DNA of 64,000 bases from Actinoplanes sp. DH11. Its GTDB lineage: Bacteria; Actinomycetota; Actinomycetes; Mycobacteriales; Micromonosporaceae. The stretch's first letter is position 1; every line of letters starts with the position of its first letter. Of this stretch, positions 1 to 9,071 are shown in pieces. The stretch covers positions 1 through 64,000 of the forward strand of contig NZ_JAHWGU010000024.1 in the NCBI RefSeq assembly GCF_020873875.1, written 5' to 3'. Under the pieces are notes generated by a model that was not told the DNA's origin, did no database searches, and saw nothing but the letters and a program-made list of their open reading frames with translations. Position numbers and translations under genes: made by a program.

Positions 1-326
1 GGGGCCTCCCGCAAAGCAGATAGATCTTCGTCGACTACCTGCCTACCGGAGGCCCCGTTCCTAATGCACCTACATCCACCGAACGAGTGTTGCCAACACC
101 CCGAACCCCTTAACTACGCGGCCTTGGCCTATGACCCCCACCAGACTCCACGAAACCGTTGTCCACATCCCCTACCTCTCCACAGAGCTCGCCATGGTGT
201 CGGCGATCAGGGGTGCAACGTCGCTTCGCATGGCAACCCCGGAAACAGCGACGGCAATGCGCTAAGTCCGCTACCAGGTAAGACAGTTGCCACCGGGCAA
301 GGCGGCGGCGACCAGGGAAGATCCGG
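1..326. other. Non-coding stretch at window edge with an inverted repeat
   Basis: No convincing gene is seen here. The first 56 bases are framed by a perfect 9-bp inverted repeat (GGGGCCTCC at 1-9, GGAGGCCCC at 48-56) around a 38-nt loop. A short palindrome GTGTTGCCAACAC lies at 87-99 and could be an operator. The plus-strand open frame starting near 64 has no ribosome site and an unremarkable composition, so it is not called. The adjacent minus-strand VanW gene ends at 327, so part of this stretch may hold its terminator. Confidence 0.4.
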
Positions 327-2144
327 TCAGTCCTCGGCCGCCTCGTCCGGCTTGGCGCAGATGTAGTTGGGCTCGGCGTCGTACTTCCAGGTGAACTTCT
401 CCCGCTTCTGCACCTTGCCGTCGCGGTGGAACAGCCGGAACGCGTCCTGCGTGAAGCCGGGCAGCCCGCCGGTGGCGATGCAGCTCGGGCCGTCGGGCAG
501 GGTGATCGTCCGGGGCGAGGTGACGTTGCGCCGCTTGCTCCACTCGGTGGTCACCTTGTCCCACACCTTGGTGCTCCAGACCGACACCGTGATGCTGCTG
601 CTGGTGTACGCGGTGTCCAGCAGCACACCGTGCGGGCTGTCGTTCTTGAACTTGAAGTCCAGGTCGGGGTAGAAGATCGTCGACTCGATGACCGGCGGGT
701 ACCTGTCGAAGTAGTACGAGTGCGGCTTGTGCTCGACGTCCTTGAGCCCGGCGTAGTAGGTCGCGTTGAACAGCGTCGTGGTGAACTGCGAGACACCGCC
801 GCCGACGCCCGGGACCAGCTTGCCGCCCAGGATCACCGGCGCGTCCTGGTAGCCCTGCTTGTAGCTGCGCTCGCCGGTGTGCTTGTTCAGCGAGAAGGTC
901 TCGCCGGGCAGCACCAGGGTGCCCTCCACCTGCTTGGCGGCCTGCACGATGTTCTGGCTGCGCGAGGAGCCGAGCCCGCCGGTGAACTTCGTGGTGAACG
1001 TGGAGATTTTCTCCTTGACACCGAGCTTCGTGAGGTCGGCCGCGGTGCGTGCGGGTGCGGCCTTGGTCACGGTCGCCTCGATCGACCGCTCGCCGGTGCC
1101 GCGCAGCACGGTGAGCAGTTCCGGTGCCATGGCGGCCAGGTCGACGGCGGTGCCGTCGGCGCCGGCGACGATCGACGGCTTGCCGCCCTTGAGGCTGAAC
1201 CGGGCGTCCTTCGGTTTCGTCTCGAGCTTGGCGAGCGGTGTGGCGACGGCGGCCCGCAGCTTCTTCGCGTCGATCCGCGGTTCGATCCGGCCGGTCTTGT
1301 CGGCCGTCAGCACCAGGCTCTTCGCGATCGCCGCCGGCGGGACCGTCAGGTCGCCCTTCGCCGTGGTGATGGTGAGCGGGCCGGCGACGGCGGGCCGGGC
1401 CACGTCCTCGACCAGTTTGTCCACCTCGGCGGCGGTCGTCGTGGGCTGCACCTCGACCAGCGGGACGGTGACCTGCGCGCTTGCCGGCCAGGCGGCGCGC
1501 ACCGCGGCGGCCGACCGGTCCGGGTCGAGGCCACGGCCCGGCTTCGGGTGTACGGCACGGGGCGTCACCCCGTCGAAGACCACCGCCGGTTTCGTCATCG
1601 TCTCGCCGACCTTGCCGAGCGACTTGCGCAGGGCGGCGTCGAGCAGTTCCGCGTCGACGGCCACGACCGGGGGGACCGCCCGCTCGCCGAACGGTGCCGG
1701 GTTGCCGGCGGTGGCGGCGGCGACCGTGGCGTCCACGTCGACGACCAGGCCGACGTCGGCCGGTTTCACCGTGGCGTCGCGGTCCTCGACCCGGACGGTG
1801 AGCGGCTGGGTGAGGCGGGTGTCGGCGGCCAGGTGGGTGCGCAGCCGGGTGGCGGCCTCGGAACGGCTCAGACCGCCGAGGTCGGCGCCGAGGACGGTGA
1901 CCCCGAGCGGGACGTCGCCGCGATAGGCCCAGGTCACCGCGGTGCCCGCGCCGGCGGCCAGGACCAGCACGGCCGCGCCGGCGATGAGTGCCCGCCGGCG
2001 GCCACGGCCCCGGCCCGGCGCCGGCGGGACGGCGGGTGGCGGGTCGGCGCTGTCGAGCACGTCGTGCACCGGGACGGCCTGGGCCGGCAGCCGGACGGTC
2101 GGCGTGTTCTCGACGGTCGGCTGAGGATCACCTGCAGCGCTCAC
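327..2144 (-). CDS. VanW family membrane-anchored envelope protein
   Basis: The protein has 605 residues. A Pro-rich cytoplasmic head of about 50 residues ends in an Arg cluster and is followed by one membrane segment at about 52-73, so the rest is outside the cell. About 80-380 is a long region of the type found in front of VanW domains (PG_binding_4-like repeats). The VanW domain at about 395-540 shows the hallmark PGETFSLN and GGGVSQFTTTLFNATYYAGL. VanW proteins are linked to glycopeptide resistance and spore or cell-wall functions, but no biochemical activity is established. The start is the GTG at 2144 because GAGGAGGA lies 6 nt upstream; the longer ATG frame from 2192 would run through that site. 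Family assignment is firm, function is not. Confidence 0.88.
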   Translation of the reverse strand: MSAAGDPQPTVENTPTVRLPAQAVPVHDVLDSADPPPAVPPAPGRGRGRRRALIAGAAVLVLAAGAGTAVTWAYRGDVPLGVTVLGADLGGLSRSEAATRLRTHLAADTRLTQPLTVRVEDRDATVKPADVGLVVDVDATVAAATAGNPAPFGERAVPPVVAVDAELLDAALRKSLGKVGETMTKPAVVFDGVTPRAVHPKPGRGLDPDRSAAAVRAAWPASAQVTVPLVEVQPTTTAAEVDKLVEDVARPAVAGPLTITTAKGDLTVPPAAIAKSLVLTADKTGRIEPRIDAKKLRAAVATPLAKLETKPKDARFSLKGGKPSIVAGADGTAVDLAAMAPELLTVLRGTGERSIEATVTKAAPARTAADLTKLGVKEKISTFTTKFTGGLGSSRSQNIVQAAKQVEGTLVLPGETFSLNKHTGERSYKQGYQDAPVILGGKLVPGVGGGVSQFTTTLFNATYYAGLKDVEHKPHSYYFDRYPPVIESTIFYPDLDFKFKNDSPHGVLLDTAYTSSSITVSVWSTKVWDKVTTEWSKRRNVTSPRTITLPDGPSCIATGGLPGFTQDAFRLFHRDGKVQKREKFTWKYDAEPNYICAKPDEAAED

Positions 2145-2229
2145 CGGGCGTCCTCCTCGGGCTCGGGCGGCATCGACGCGCCGCCGGGCCAAGGATGCTA
2201 GTTGATGAGGCGTTCCGCCAACCTGGGGG

Positions 2230-4251
2230 TCACCTGTGCGGTGCCGCGTTCAGGGCACCTCGTACCGTGCTGACCAGGGCGTCCCGATCGAACGGTTTGG
2301 CCAGGATGGTGGAACCTGGTTCCAGGTTGTTGCCTTTCTCGTCGATGAGCGACTCGGCGAACCCGGAGACGAAGACGATCGACAGGCCGGGCTGGCGCAT
2401 CGAGGCCACCTTGGCCAGCTGACGCCCGTTCATGCCGGGCATCACCACGTCGGTGACGAGCGCGGACACGTGACCGGGATGCTGTTCCAGGATCCGCAGC
2501 GCCTCACCGGCGTCGCCCGCGGTGAGCACCTGGTACCCGGCGCCGGACAGGATCCGGGCGGTGACCTGGAGCACGGCCTCCTCGTCGTCCACCAGCAGCA
2601 GGGTCTCCCCGCCGGCGGGTTCCTCGGTCCGGTCCGCGGGCGGCGGTGGCGGCGCCTCGGTGACCAGGGCCGGCAGGGTCACGGTGGCGGTGGTGCCGTG
2701 TCCCTCCCGGGAGCGCAGCGTGAGCTGCCCGCCGGCCTGACTGATGATGCCGTGCGCGGTGGAGAGCCCCAGGCCGGCCGTGCTGCCGGCGGGCTTGGTG
2801 CTGAAGAACGGCTCGAAGGCGCGGTCCAGCACCGCCTGCGGCATCCCGGTGCCGGTGTCGGTGATGCGTACGGTGACGTTCTCGTCCTGCGCCGCGGTGG
2901 TGACGGTGACCGTGCCGCCGTCGGGCATCGCCTCGGCGCCGTTGCTGACCAGGCTGTGCAGCGCCCGGGTGATCTGCGCCGGGTCGGCCTTCACGTCCGG
3001 CAGCGCCGGGTCCAGGTCGAGGACCAGCTCGACGTCGTCACCGGTGGCGGCCCGCAGGGACGGTGCGGCGTCACGCAGCAGCGTGTTCAGGTTGATCGCG
3101 GCCGGCTGGATGATCTCCCGGCGGCCGAAGGCGAGCAGTTGCTGGGTGAGTCCCTTGGCGCGCTCGCCGCCCTTGAGGACGTGCTGCAGGTCGCCGAGCA
3201 GGGACTCGGCGGTCTCCGCCGGCAGCGTACCGTCCTCCTGCCCGTCGTTGATGGTCTCGATGGCCAGGTTGGTGTAACCGAGGATGGCGCCGAGGATGTT
3301 GTTGAAGTCGTGCGCGGTGCCGCCCGCCATCCGGCGCAGGCTGTCCAGGCGTTCGGCGTCCCGGTGCCGGGCGTCCTCCTGCCGGCGCTGGGTCTCCTCG
3401 CGCAGCCGTTCCTCGGCGGAGACCAGGTCGGTGACGTCGTCGACCATCAGCACGCCGCCGGCCAGCCGGCCGTCCTCGTCGTCGTGGATCTGCCGCAGGT
3501 GCAGGCGCAACCGCCGGGTGGTGCCGTCCGGCCAGGTGATCCGGTGGTCGAGGCGGAGTTCGGCGGTGTCGCCGGCGCCGTGCAGCAGGTCCAGGGCGGC
3601 GTCCTGCGCGGCCGGTTCCAGGATGTCCAGCCAGCCGTGCCCGAGCAGGTTCTCCTGCGGCAGCTGCAGGATCTCGGTGAACCGCTCGTTGATGTAGTCG
3701 GCGTTGCCGTGCACGTCGAGGATGCCGATGCCGACCGGGGAGGCGACGGCCATCGCCTCGAAGCGCCGCTCGGTGTCGTGCAGGGCGCGTACCTTCTCGA
3801 TGAGTTTGGCGTTCACCGCGTGCAGGTGGGCCTGGGCGAAGTCGTCGTCGCCGGCCGGCACGTCGAGAAGGACCGGGCCCTGCGCGAGCGCGGTGTCGAT
3901 CGCCTCGAGCAGGGTGTGCGGGTCCTGGGAGCGCAGCACCACCTGGCTGACCCCGCAGGCCTCGGCGATCGGCCGGGTCTCCGGTTCCAGGTAGTTGGCG
4001 GTGTAGAAGATCACCGGCGCCTGGGCGGCCTGCGGGTCGGGGTCGGACCGCAGCCGGTGCACCAGTTCGAGGCCGTCGATGCCGGGCATCAGGACGTCGG
4101 AGACCACGACGTCGGGGTGGTGGACGTGCGCGAGCCGCAGCGCGTCGGCGCCGTCCCGTGCCTCGATGACGTCGTGGCCGCGGAACCCGAGGAGCATCCG
4201 CACGATGTCCCGGTTGGCGGCCACGTCGTCGACGACCATCACTGTCGCCAC
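2230..4251 (-). CDS. Soluble hybrid histidine kinase, REC-PAS-HisKA-HATPase-REC
   Basis: The protein has 673 residues and no membrane segment. An N-terminal receiver (about 4-120) carries the phospho-acceptor Asp in VVVSDVLMPG. A PAS domain (about 185-300) follows, then HisKA with the phospho-His in GGTAHDFNNILG, an ATPase domain with N-box LVSNGAEAMPDGG and GLGLSTAHG, and a C-terminal receiver with VTDVVMPG and the Lys in LAKPF. In the first receiver the usual Lys-Pro is replaced by LRSQD, so it may not signal conventionally. The GTG at 4251 (VATVMVVDD) is chosen because GAGGGGGAC precedes it. It is divergent from the next kinase across about 100 bp, which suggests one shared regulatory region. 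The input signal is unknown. Confidence 0.85.
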   Translation of the reverse strand: MATVMVVDDVAANRDIVRMLLGFRGHDVIEARDGADALRLAHVHHPDVVVSDVLMPGIDGLELVHRLRSDPDPQAAQAPVIFYTANYLEPETRPIAEACGVSQVVLRSQDPHTLLEAIDTALAQGPVLLDVPAGDDDFAQAHLHAVNAKLIEKVRALHDTERRFEAMAVASPVGIGILDVHGNADYINERFTEILQLPQENLLGHGWLDILEPAAQDAALDLLHGAGDTAELRLDHRITWPDGTTRRLRLHLRQIHDDEDGRLAGGVLMVDDVTDLVSAEERLREETQRRQEDARHRDAERLDSLRRMAGGTAHDFNNILGAILGYTNLAIETINDGQEDGTLPAETAESLLGDLQHVLKGGERAKGLTQQLLAFGRREIIQPAAINLNTLLRDAAPSLRAATGDDVELVLDLDPALPDVKADPAQITRALHSLVSNGAEAMPDGGTVTVTTAAQDENVTVRITDTGTGMPQAVLDRAFEPFFSTKPAGSTAGLGLSTAHGIISQAGGQLTLRSREGHGTTATVTLPALVTEAPPPPPADRTEEPAGGETLLLVDDEEAVLQVTARILSGAGYQVLTAGDAGEALRILEQHPGHVSALVTDVVMPGMNGRQLAKVASMRQPGLSIVFVSGFAESLIDEKGNNLEPGSTILAKPFDRDALVSTVRGALNAAPHR

Positions 4252-4354
4252 GGCGTCCCCCTCGTGATGATGCGCTTTGTCCGTAATAAGGCTAAAGCAG
4301 AAAATCTTCACATGTAGGTTGACGTGGAATCCATACCGCATCCGGAGGTGCATC
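4252..4354. promoter_or_regulatory. Divergent promoter region between two hybrid kinases
   Basis: This is a 103-bp intergenic stretch, more AT-rich than its surroundings around 4281-4335, between oppositely oriented kinase starts. A TTGACG hexamer is visible at 4319-4324 and AATAAGGCTAAAG-type AT-rich sequence at about 4284-4297. No -10 at standard spacing was convincing, so only the region is annotated. GGAGGTG at 4343-4349 is the ribosome site of the plus-strand kinase. Confidence 0.45.
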
Positions 4355-7300
4355 GTGGGCAAGGCCGGCTGGCTCCGTCACCTGCTGGTGGCCGGCGGCA
4401 TCGCCGGGGCCGGGGTGACGATCGGCGGTGAGCTGATCCGCCGTGCCGGGCGACGCCTCGACCAGTACTTCTATCTCGCCGCGATCCTGGAACAGACCGC
4501 GACGCCGGCCTTCGTGAAGAGCGTCAGCGGGCGGTACCGGCTGGTCAGCGGCGCCTACGAGCGACTGCACCAGGTGCCCGCCGGTGTCGCCGCCGGCCGG
4601 TACGACCACGAGGTCCACCCACCCGAGAGGCTGGCCGAGCACCGCCGCCGCGACCGTTTGGTGCTGGCCGCCGACGGCCCGCTGGCCTTCGAGGACGAGA
4701 TCCGGAGCAGCGGCGGCCTCCGCCAGTTCGTGACCACGCTGTACGCGCTCCGCGATCGCCGCCACCGCCCGTACGCCATCTTCGGGGTGAGCAGTGAGGT
4801 GACCGAGGGGAACCGGGCGACCCGTCAGGCCGCCGGCGAACGGCGCCTCCAGTCGCACATCAACGCGCGGCTGGCCGCCATCGTCGAGGCCTCCCAGGAC
4901 GCGATCGTCAGCAAGGCGCTGGACGGCACGATCCGCAGCTGGAACCCGGGCGCCGAGCGGCTCTACGGATACACCGCCGAGGAGATGGTCGGCAACGACG
5001 TGACCCGGTTGCTGCCCGCCGACCGCCTCGGCGAGGAGCGCGAACTGCTGACCCGGGTCTTCCAGGGTGAGGCGCTGAGCCGCTTCGAGACCCGCCGCCA
5101 GCGCAAGGACGGCAGCATCATCGAGGTGTCCCTGAGCATGGCGCCGATGCGGGACACCGACGACACCGTGATCGGCGTCTCCACCGTGGCGCACGACATC
5201 ACCGCGCGGGTCCGTGCCGAGCAGCGCCTGCGGCTGGAACGCGAACAGCTCGAAATGATCATGGAGGCGGCCAGCGACCCGTTCTTCACGATGGACGCCG
5301 ACGGGGTGGTCTCCGAGTGGAACCGGCAGGCCGAACACGTCTTCGGCTGGCCGCGCGCGGAGATCGTCGGACGCACCGTGGCGGACACCGTGCTGCCCCG
5401 GCGGTACCGGGCCGCACTGCGCCGCCTGCTCGACGGCCGCTGGGACTGGCTGCTCGACCGGCCCACCGAGATGGGTGCCGTGCACCGAGACTCCCATGAG
5501 ATCCCGGTCGAGCTGACCATGTGGCGCATCGGTCACGACGGCGGCGTGCACTTCTACGGCTTCGTCCGCGACATCACCGCCCGGCGGCAGACCGAGGCGG
5601 CCCTCGCCGAGGCCCGGGACCAGGCGCTCGAGACGGCCCGGCTCAAATCGCAGTTCCTGGCGTCGATGAGCCACGAGATCCGGACCCCGATGAACGGCGT
5701 GATCGGCCTGACCGGCCTGCTGCTGCGTACCCCGCTCGACGAGAAACAGCGGCGGTACGCCGAGGGCATCAGTTCCGCCGGCTCGGCGCTGCTCACGGTG
5801 ATCAACGATGTGCTGGACTTCTCCAAGCTGGAAGCCGGCAAGGTCCTCCTGGAGGAGGCGAACTTCCAGATCGGCCGGCTGATCGACGACGTGGTCGCGC
5901 TGGTCTCCCCGCCGGACACCCGGACCGCGGTGACCGTCACCGGCGCCTGCGACCCGCGGCTGCCCGCGACCGTCTGCGGCGACCCGGCGAAACTGCGCCA
6001 GGTGCTGCTCAACCTGGCCGGCAACGCGGTCAAGTTCACCACCGCCGGGCAGGTCACCGTGACGGCCTCCCTCGACCGGCGGCCGCGGGCCACCCCGGAC
6101 GAGGTGCCGATCCGCTTCGAGGTGCACGACACCGGCATCGGCATCGACAAACACCAGCAGGAACAGCTCTTCGAGGCGTTCACGCAGGCCGACGCGGGCA
6201 CCACCCGGCGGTTCGGCGGGACCGGGCTGGGCCTGGCCATCAGCCGCGACCTGGTGGAGCTGATGGGCAGCAGCATCGGGGTGGAGAGCGAGCCCGGCGC
6301 CGGCAGCACATTCTGGTTCACGGTCGGCCTGCGCACCGCCCGGGACGACCTGGACCTCTCCGACCGGCACTCGCTGGACGGGCTGCGGGTGCTGATCGTG
6401 GACCGCGACGAGCGGGACCGGGACGTGCTCGCCGAGCAGCTCACCGGCTGGTCGATGCGGGCCGCCGGCACCGGGGACACCCGCAGCGCCGGCGTCGCCC
6501 TGCAGGAGGCCGCCGTGGCCGGCCGGCCGATCGACCTGGTCATCGTGGACATCGGCACCGCACAGCAGGACGGCCTGGACGTAGCCGGGTTCGACCTGGT
6601 GCCGCCCGGCTGCCCGCCGCCCCGCACGATCCTGCTCGCCGACGAGGACCATCACCTGCCCGGCGAGCCCGACCCGCACCGCGTCACGGCCGCCTTCGCC
6701 AAGCCGCTGCGGCAGTCCCAGCTCTACGACGCGCTGGTCGGCGCGCTCGCCGAACGCCCCGGCGAGGACCCGGCCGCCGCCACCACCGCGGTGCCGCCGG
6801 CCGGCCGGGGACACCTGCTGCTGGTCGAGGACAACGAGATCAACCGCACGGTGGCGCTCGGCGTCCTGGCCAACCTCGGCTACAGCGCGGACGTCGCGGT
6901 CAACGGCGTCGAGGCGGTCGAGCTCGCGGCCCGGCACGACTACCAGGCCATCTTCATGGACTGCCTGATGCCGGAGATGGACGGGTACGCCGCCACCGCC
7001 GAGATCCGCCGCCGCGAACCCACCGGCCGGCACGTGCCGATCATCGCGCTGACCGCGGGCGCCCTGCCCGAGGACCGGGCCCGCTGCCTGGCCGCCGGCA
7101 TGGACGCGCACATCGCCAAACCGCTGATCCCGGCCGACGTGGCCCGCGTGCTGGAGCGCTGGACGGTCCGGCTGCCGGTGCCGGACGTGGAGACCCTGGT
7201 CGTCGAGATCGACCGCCGCCTCGACCAGCTGCGGGGCCCCGACCCGGTCGCCACCGCCACCGCCCTCGACGCCCTGCTCGGCACCCTGGCCCGGAAGATC

Positions 7301-7642
7301 CCCGAGCACATGGAGCGGATCGTGCAGGCGCTCGCCTTCGACGACGTCATCGAGCTGCGCAACGAGGCCCACCAGCTCAAAGGCATCATGGCGAACCTCG
7401 GCACCGGCGTGGCCACGCTGGCCTGCGGGCGGCTGGAGGACGACGCCCGCAACGAGGACCTCGACGCGGCCGTCGCCTCGCTGGCGCACGCCCGCCCGCA
7501 GGTGGCGCTGGTGCGGGCGGCGGTGAACCGGATCCGCCACCGCTTCGCCACATCGCCGACACCCGGCCCCACGTCGCCGACACCCGGCCCCACGTCGCCG
7601 CCGCCCGGCCCCGGTGAGGCCGGCGCGGTCCAGCCCCGGTGA
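4355..7642 (+). CDS. Hybrid sensor kinase with PAS, two receivers and HPt (BarA-like order)
   Basis: The protein has 1095 residues. The start is GTG 4355, 5 nt after GGAGGTG. One possible N-terminal membrane segment (about 8-25) is followed by a PAS-like region and two clear PAS domains (about 170-290 and 295-415). HisKA has the phospho-His in ASMSHEIRTPMNGVIG; the ATPase domain ends in GGTGLGLAISRDLVELMG. Receiver 1 (about 675-800) is degenerate, with IVDIGTAQQ in place of the usual DxxMP. Receiver 2 (about 825-945) is intact (FMDCLMPEMDG, AKPL). A C-terminal HPt shows AHQLKG. All modules for a His-Asp-His phosphorelay are therefore present. The last 25 residues are three copies of a 7-residue Ser-Pro-Thr-Gly unit encoded by 21-bp repeats at 7550-7612. 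Cognate response regulator is not identified. Confidence 0.87.
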   Translation: MGKAGWLRHLLVAGGIAGAGVTIGGELIRRAGRRLDQYFYLAAILEQTATPAFVKSVSGRYRLVSGAYERLHQVPAGVAAGRYDHEVHPPERLAEHRRRDRLVLAADGPLAFEDEIRSSGGLRQFVTTLYALRDRRHRPYAIFGVSSEVTEGNRATRQAAGERRLQSHINARLAAIVEASQDAIVSKALDGTIRSWNPGAERLYGYTAEEMVGNDVTRLLPADRLGEERELLTRVFQGEALSRFETRRQRKDGSIIEVSLSMAPMRDTDDTVIGVSTVAHDITARVRAEQRLRLEREQLEMIMEAASDPFFTMDADGVVSEWNRQAEHVFGWPRAEIVGRTVADTVLPRRYRAALRRLLDGRWDWLLDRPTEMGAVHRDSHEIPVELTMWRIGHDGGVHFYGFVRDITARRQTEAALAEARDQALETARLKSQFLASMSHEIRTPMNGVIGLTGLLLRTPLDEKQRRYAEGISSAGSALLTVINDVLDFSKLEAGKVLLEEANFQIGRLIDDVVALVSPPDTRTAVTVTGACDPRLPATVCGDPAKLRQVLLNLAGNAVKFTTAGQVTVTASLDRRPRATPDEVPIRFEVHDTGIGIDKHQQEQLFEAFTQADAGTTRRFGGTGLGLAISRDLVELMGSSIGVESEPGAGSTFWFTVGLRTARDDLDLSDRHSLDGLRVLIVDRDERDRDVLAEQLTGWSMRAAGTGDTRSAGVALQEAAVAGRPIDLVIVDIGTAQQDGLDVAGFDLVPPGCPPPRTILLADEDHHLPGEPDPHRVTAAFAKPLRQSQLYDALVGALAERPGEDPAAATTAVPPAGRGHLLLVEDNEINRTVALGVLANLGYSADVAVNGVEAVELAARHDYQAIFMDCLMPEMDGYAATAEIRRREPTGRHVPIIALTAGALPEDRARCLAAGMDAHIAKPLIPADVARVLERWTVRLPVPDVETLVVEIDRRLDQLRGPDPVATATALDALLGTLARKIPEHMERIVQALAFDDVIELRNEAHQLKGIMANLGTGVATLACGRLEDDARNEDLDAAVASLAHARPQVALVRAAVNRIRHRFATSPTPGPTSPTPGPTSPPPGPGEAGAVQPR

Positions 7643-7654
7643 GGCGGCGGGTGG

Positions 7655-8635
7655 TCAGCGGCGGGCGGCGGCCCTCTCGTCCCGGCGGTTGGCCACCAGG
7701 CTGGTCACGGTCACCGTGGTCAAAGCCACCGCGATCACCGCGAGCGACAACTCGGTCGGGATGTCCGGCACCGACGGCCACAGCTTGTGCGCCCAGTGCA
7801 GCACCAGCTTGACGCCGATGAACGCCAGGATCACGGCGAGGCCATAGTCCAGGTGCCGCAGCTTGCCCAGCACGTTACGCAGCACGAAGTAGAGTGCCCG
7901 CAACCCCAGCAGGGCGAACGCGTTGGTGGCGAAAACCAGGTACGGGTCCTCGGTCACCCCGTAGACGGCCGGCACCGAGTCCACGGCGAAGACCAGGTCG
8001 GTGACGAAGACGGCCACCACGACGAGGGCGAGCGGGGTCAGGGTGCGGCGCCCGTTCTCGCGGACCGTCAACCGGCCACCGTGGTACTGCCCGGTGACCG
8101 GCATGAACCGGCGCAGCAGCCGGACACTGCGCATGTTGTCGATGTCGACCTGGTACTGCTCGTCCCGGGCCGCGTCCCGCATCACCTTCGCGGCCGTCAG
8201 CAGCAGCGCCGCCCCGAACAGCAGGAACGCCCACGCCCCGGTCTGCAGCACGGCCGCACCGGCCGCGATGAAGATCGCCCGTAGCACCAGGGCGCCGACG
8301 ATGCCGTAGAGCAGGACCCGCTGCGCCAGCGCCGGTGGCACCGCGAACGCCGCCAGCAGCAGCATGAAGACGAACAGGTTGTCCACCGACAGGGACTTCT
8401 CGACGACGTACCCCGTGTAGAACTCCATCGCGGGCGTCCGCCCGTACACCTGCCAGACCAGCACCCCGAACGCCGCCGGAAGCGCAAGATAGAACAGCGA
8501 CCAGCCGACCGCCTCGCGCATCGCCACGTCATGCGGGCGTCGCGTGATCGCGAAGTCGACGGCCAGCAGGCCGAACAGCATGGCAACGGTGATCGCCCAG
8601 AGTTGCGGGGACGCGATCGTGGACAGCTGTGACAC
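7655..8635 (-). CDS. TerC/Alx-family integral membrane protein (probable Mn2+ exporter)
   Basis: The protein has 326 residues with about eight predicted membrane helices. Family signatures include SLSVDNLFVFMLLLAAF and VFVTDLVFAVDSVPAVYGV, whose acidic residues in the membrane are typical of TerC/Alx. Members with a yybP-ykoY leader are thought to export manganese or protect during metal loading of exported proteins. The GTG at 8635 lies 4 nt after GAGGAGG. Upstream sequence on the same strand (about 8650-8770) matches a Mn2+ riboswitch, which strongly supports manganese-controlled expression. It converges with the hybrid kinase at 7642. The family assignment is firm; substrate is inferred from the leader and the family. 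Confidence 0.9.
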   Translation of the reverse strand: MSQLSTIASPQLWAITVAMLFGLLAVDFAITRRPHDVAMREAVGWSLFYLALPAAFGVLVWQVYGRTPAMEFYTGYVVEKSLSVDNLFVFMLLLAAFAVPPALAQRVLLYGIVGALVLRAIFIAAGAAVLQTGAWAFLLFGAALLLTAAKVMRDAARDEQYQVDIDNMRSVRLLRRFMPVTGQYHGGRLTVRENGRRTLTPLALVVVAVFVTDLVFAVDSVPAVYGVTEDPYLVFATNAFALLGLRALYFVLRNVLGKLRHLDYGLAVILAFIGVKLVLHWAHKLWPSVPDIPTELSLAVIAVALTTVTVTSLVANRRDERAAARR

Positions 8636-8639
8636 AGAG

Positions 8640-8668
8640 CCTCCTCGGACACGGCACTTCGTCCGAGG
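8640..8668 (-). promoter_or_regulatory. Expression-platform hairpin that would hide the TerC ribosome site
   Basis: A perfect 8-bp inverted repeat (CCTCGGAC at 8643-8650, GTCCGAGG at 8661-8668; 10-nt loop) lies between aptamer and start codon. In the mRNA one arm is part of the conserved aptamer core and the other contains the first four bases of the GAGGAGG ribosome site (complement of 8640-8646). Pairing as an aptamer and pairing as this hairpin are mutually exclusive, as expected of a translational ON switch. The pairing is seen directly; the switching is inferred. Confidence 0.65.
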
Positions 8669-8770
8669 TCTCCCTCACCCGCCGGGCGTCCGGCGGGCAG
8701 CGCACGGGGGCACTCAGGGGTGCCCGTGATGACCGCCACGCTTCTGTCGGAGGTACTCCCCTCGCCGCCC
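8650..8770 (-). promoter_or_regulatory. yybP-ykoY manganese riboswitch upstream of the TerC gene
   Basis: Read on the minus strand, the leader contains GGGGAGTA (complement of 8754-8761) near its 5' end. It then has a GC-rich stem-loop series, and finally GAGGGAGACCTCGGACG (complement of 8660-8676), which matches the conserved 3' core of yybP-ykoY aptamers. It lies directly before a TerC gene, the most common partner of this RNA class, and known members sense Mn2+. Boundaries are approximate because I could not run a covariance model. Confidence 0.78.
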
Positions 8771-8907
8771 ACCATAGGCGCGTTCGGCGTGCCGAGTCAT
8801 GCCAAACCACCGGGATACGTGATTCCGGTTGACGCGGCCCCGGTGACGGGGGACCGTGAGGGGAGGACTGTTTTCCCAGCTGACGAGCGGTACCGGGGAG
8901 GTTCCGC

Positions 8908-9060
8908 ATGGTGCTCGACATCCTGGTCGGCTCGGTGGTGCTGATCTGCCTTCTCATCAGCAGCATCGCGCTGCTGCCGCCGCCGGCCCGTCACGGGCGC
9001 GGCCGCGGCCACCATCGGGCCGGCTTCCACTGGCCCGGTTTCCATCACCGACACAGCTAG
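8908..9060 (+). CDS. 50-residue single-span membrane peptide with His-rich tail
   Basis: An ATG follows GGGGAGG by 6 nt (8895-8901) and opens a 50-codon frame. Residues 1-23 form one hydrophobic helix (MVLDILVGSVVLICLLISS). A Pro-Pro-Pro break follows, and a tail of about 25 residues has seven histidines (including GHHRAG and FHHRHS) plus many Arg and Gly. It is divergent from the TerC gene and its Mn2+ riboswitch, so the His-rich tail might bind a metal. I recognise no family. The helix-plus-tail layout, good ribosome site and lack of an overlapping gene support it as real. Confidence 0.6.
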   Translation: MVLDILVGSVVLICLLISSIALLPPPARHGRGRGHHRAGFHWPGFHHRHS

Positions 9061-9071
9061 ACCCGCAGGAT

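Noticed and set aside
1..56. Edge inverted repeat as transposon end
   Set aside because: Only one 9-bp pair is visible, without transposase or target duplication; could as well be a terminator.
426..2201. Long plus-strand frame opposite the VanW gene
   Set aside because: It is a high-GC shadow: its residues are biased to Arg, Gly and Asp, it has no ribosome site, and the minus strand encodes a recognisable family.
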